A stretch of DNA of 64,000 nt from Salegentibacter echinorum (lineage in GTDB: Bacteria; Bacteroidota; Bacteroidia; Flavobacteriales; Flavobacteriaceae). Below are positions 63,301 through 64,000 of this stretch, in pieces. The position numbers were made by a program, and so were the translations under genes. Within the stretch, counting starts at the first letter, position 1, and each line of letters begins with the position of its first letter. The DNA lies in NCBI RefSeq assembly GCF_900129445.1, contig NZ_FQVT01000003.1:124001-188000 (forward strand), given 5' to 3'. The notes under the pieces were generated by a model that worked only from the letters and a program-made list of their open reading frames with translations, made no database searches and was not told the DNA's origin.

Positions 63301-64000
63301 ATAAGTCGGTTTGGTGTAACAGCAGGTTTTGAAAATAAAACTCCCTTCGGAAGTCTGTTTAGATATATGGCAAGTTTTGAAGGTTATGAGGTAGAGGCTA
63401 CCGAAAATAGGTTTATTACGGAAGATTTTGAAACTGGAGATCCAGATTTCTTCGATAGAAAATATTTTGCAGGTCTTGATGCGCTTTATCGTTATGAAAG
63501 TTATGATGATGTGCTTAATCCAAGCAGGGGGATGAAGTTTGAACTAAACCTTGGTGGCCAGATGAATACTGCAGAAACCAGCCAAACTTACGCCTATTTT
63601 AAACCTTATCTCGGGTTTTACAATGCACTCACTACCAATAGAAAACTGGTATTAAAAACTAAAGTGGAGGCACATTTAAATATGGGAGACGACTATGAGT
63701 TTTATCAGGCAGCACAACTTGGCGGAAACACGGGCTTAAGAGGTTATCGTTTACAGCGGTTTACTGGAAAATCGGCTTTTGCCACCGGCGCCGACCTTAG
63801 ATATGGCTTCGATCAATTTACTACTCGTTTTTTACCACTTCAAATTGGGGTCTTCGCCGGTTACGATTTAGGTAGGGTTTGGAATGATTTTGAAGACAGC
63901 AATAAGTGGCACGATAGCTACGGAATTGGTTTTTGGATAAATAGTGCCCAGGCAGTTAATGGAACTTTTAATTTGTTTAAAGGCAGCGAAGGTTATAGGT
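60310..64000 (+). CDS. Metallophosphoesterase lipoprotein with barrel domain (3' end cut)
   Basis: The frame is open from the ATG at 60310 to the window end, at least 1230 residues. A lipobox ends at Cys19 (LVISAC). Residues 45-340 are a calcineurin-like phosphoesterase: FYLLGDGGFS, FLGDNIYP (Asp87, Asn88), IPGNHDW (His130), FALHHPLF (His228, His229) and FVSGHEHS (His305, His307). Residues about 400-680 form a second domain with MLIGDWDRHQDQWRW (613-617 DWDRH) and PRDRDQVF (641-643), which looks like the catalytic loop and metal Asp of atypical kinases. From about 895 on, beta-rich sequence (GGNTGLRGYRLQRF near 1140) fits a BamA/surface-antigen barrel. The stop lies beyond the window. Confidence 0.82.
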   Translation, partial: MKKTNFFISLITILVISACASTDPKYRDGEPTSNFNYPKNKEIEKTFYLLGDGGFSPVGGSSKGLTAFKDYLKTVEESDNYTIFLGDNIYPVGMPKKEDPDRKAAEYRLDAQLDALDGHGGKVIFIPGNHDWYSNKLEGLEREEKYLKEQYGDKLIWSPKTGCGLEIKDIGDEITLIMVDSQWYLEDWDKSPTINDNCAEIKTREALLLEIETELKKSQNKTIIFALHHPLFTNGVHGGQYNLDKHVFPSQSEIPIPILGSLATLIRTTGGVSIQDKQNLRYKSFVTRLETLAQKSERLIFVSGHEHSLQFIENGNIKQIVSGSSSKASYATLSHDGLFAYPEQGFAVYDVFKDGSSWVSFYGNEDGKSKLLYQKEVFPAPKEYDTSQLPRQFNETVTTSVYPKDETEKGAVHRTVWGERYRELYGTNIQLKVADLDTLYGGLEPMRAGGGHQTISIRVQDSMGRQYNFRRIKKKAVQFLQTVAFKNTPIEQQLENTVAEDVITDFYTAAHPYAFLTIPTLADAIGVYHTNPELYYLPKQPRLGKYNEEHGDAIYMIEERPEEHWLGAEFFGAPNHDIQSTAGMFDRLRRDEKYNLDEPAYVKARIFDMLIGDWDRHQDQWRWAEIEDEEGNRRFEQIPRDRDQVFSNFDGAFFGTLRALTGFASQFAVYGEDINDIEWFNISATGLDRSLLQNVGKETWKEQAEYVQENITDEIIEKAFAKLPQETQDETTEALIENVKARRDNIVKIAMRYYDYMADLAIVTGTDKDDFVDVTRMKDGQTRVKISRNKKGKRAEVVSDKIYKKDETKEIWIYALDDDDEITVEGEGDTYIFTRIIGGQNNDIYKIRNGKRLKIYDHKSKPNTVKEAKNAKLRFTDDYEINTYDKDKKNFRTGAIIPAFGYNPDDGFKIGLETVATINFFKRNPFSAQHTFGGGYYFATQGFDLYYKGEFAHILGEYNLKVGANYTSPNFARNFFGFGNETPNLDDDRTFDYNRVKISRFGVTAGFENKTPFGSLFRYMASFEGYEVEATENRFITEDFETGDPDFFDRKYFAGLDALYRYESYDDVLNPSRGMKFELNLGGQMNTAETSQTYAYFKPYLGFYNALTTNRKLVLKTKVEAHLNMGDDYEFYQAAQLGGNTGLRGYRLQRFTGKSAFATGADLRYGFDQFTTRFLPLQIGVFAGYDLGRVWNDFEDSNKWHDSYGIGFWINSAQAVNGTFNLFKGSEGYR

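Noticed and set aside
1-64000. Transposases, prophage, rRNA and tRNA genes
   Set aside because: None were recognised on either strand.

Overview
The window reads as chromosome of a member of the Bacteroidota, most likely a marine Flavobacteriaceae (Gramella, Salegentibacter or Zunongwangia-like; genus is inference). Reasons: promoters of the Bacteroidota type (TTG, about 19-21 bases, TAnnTTTG), a secreted giant with a type IX secretion (T9SS) C-terminal sorting domain, lipoproteins with an acidic export signal right after the lipid cysteine, a fused E1 alpha/beta 2-oxoacid dehydrogenase, and flavobacterial gene orders such as bamD-rpoZ-coaBC-DUF4835-recN. No rRNA, tRNA, CRISPR array, transposase, integrase or phage gene was seen.

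Layout. 1-5 kb: end of a DUF2853 gene, a CvfB-like RNA-binding protein, a small secreted protein, and menB with overlapping ydbS/ydbT-like PH-domain genes. 5-14.3 kb (minus strand): fused E1 dehydrogenase, an M1-peptidase-like protein without zinc ligands joined to an outer membrane barrel-like half, a LOG-family hydrolase and uvrA. 14.6-25.6 kb (plus strand): bamD, RNA polymerase omega, coaBC, DUF4835/PorD-like, recN, fabI, a GT2 glycosyltransferase, a YbbR-like protein, coaE and an RprXY-like two-component system. 25.9-31.1 kb: a 1712-residue T9SS adhesin-like protein with five exact 297-base repeats. 31.1-38.3 kb (minus strand): miaA, an ion channel with a zinc ribbon, an exonuclease/GIY-YIG fusion, a YggS-like protein, DUF1015, 3-hydroxybutyryl-CoA dehydrogenase and a Gfo/Idh/MocA oxidoreductase; pcm is divergent.

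39.6-50.4 kb is the accessory-looking part. A LuxR-type regulator with a degenerate receiver domain precedes five paralogous lipoproteins and one astacin-type metalloprotease lipoprotein. All six carry Cys-[Ser/Thr]-Lys-acidic after the lipobox, which predicts display on the cell surface. The five paralogs share a cysteine-rich core but end in different C-terminal modules (none, CHRD-like, thrombospondin type 3, DUF7467-like, carbohydrate-binding-like). The first gene has a structured leader with two mutually exclusive hairpins. This is the best candidate for an undescribed system.

50.5-64 kb: ACP phosphodiesterase, glmM, a lipid A acyltransferase-like protein, rhomboid protease, SIMPL protein, a TlpA-like lipoprotein, a large GAF protein overlapping tail-to-tail with an HD phosphohydrolase/Pycsar-type membrane effector fusion, and (cut by the window end) a lipoprotein joining a metallophosphoesterase, a possibly kinase-like middle region and a barrel.

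Five genes seem to start with TTG. Several intergenic regions hold degenerate dispersed repeats rather than genes.
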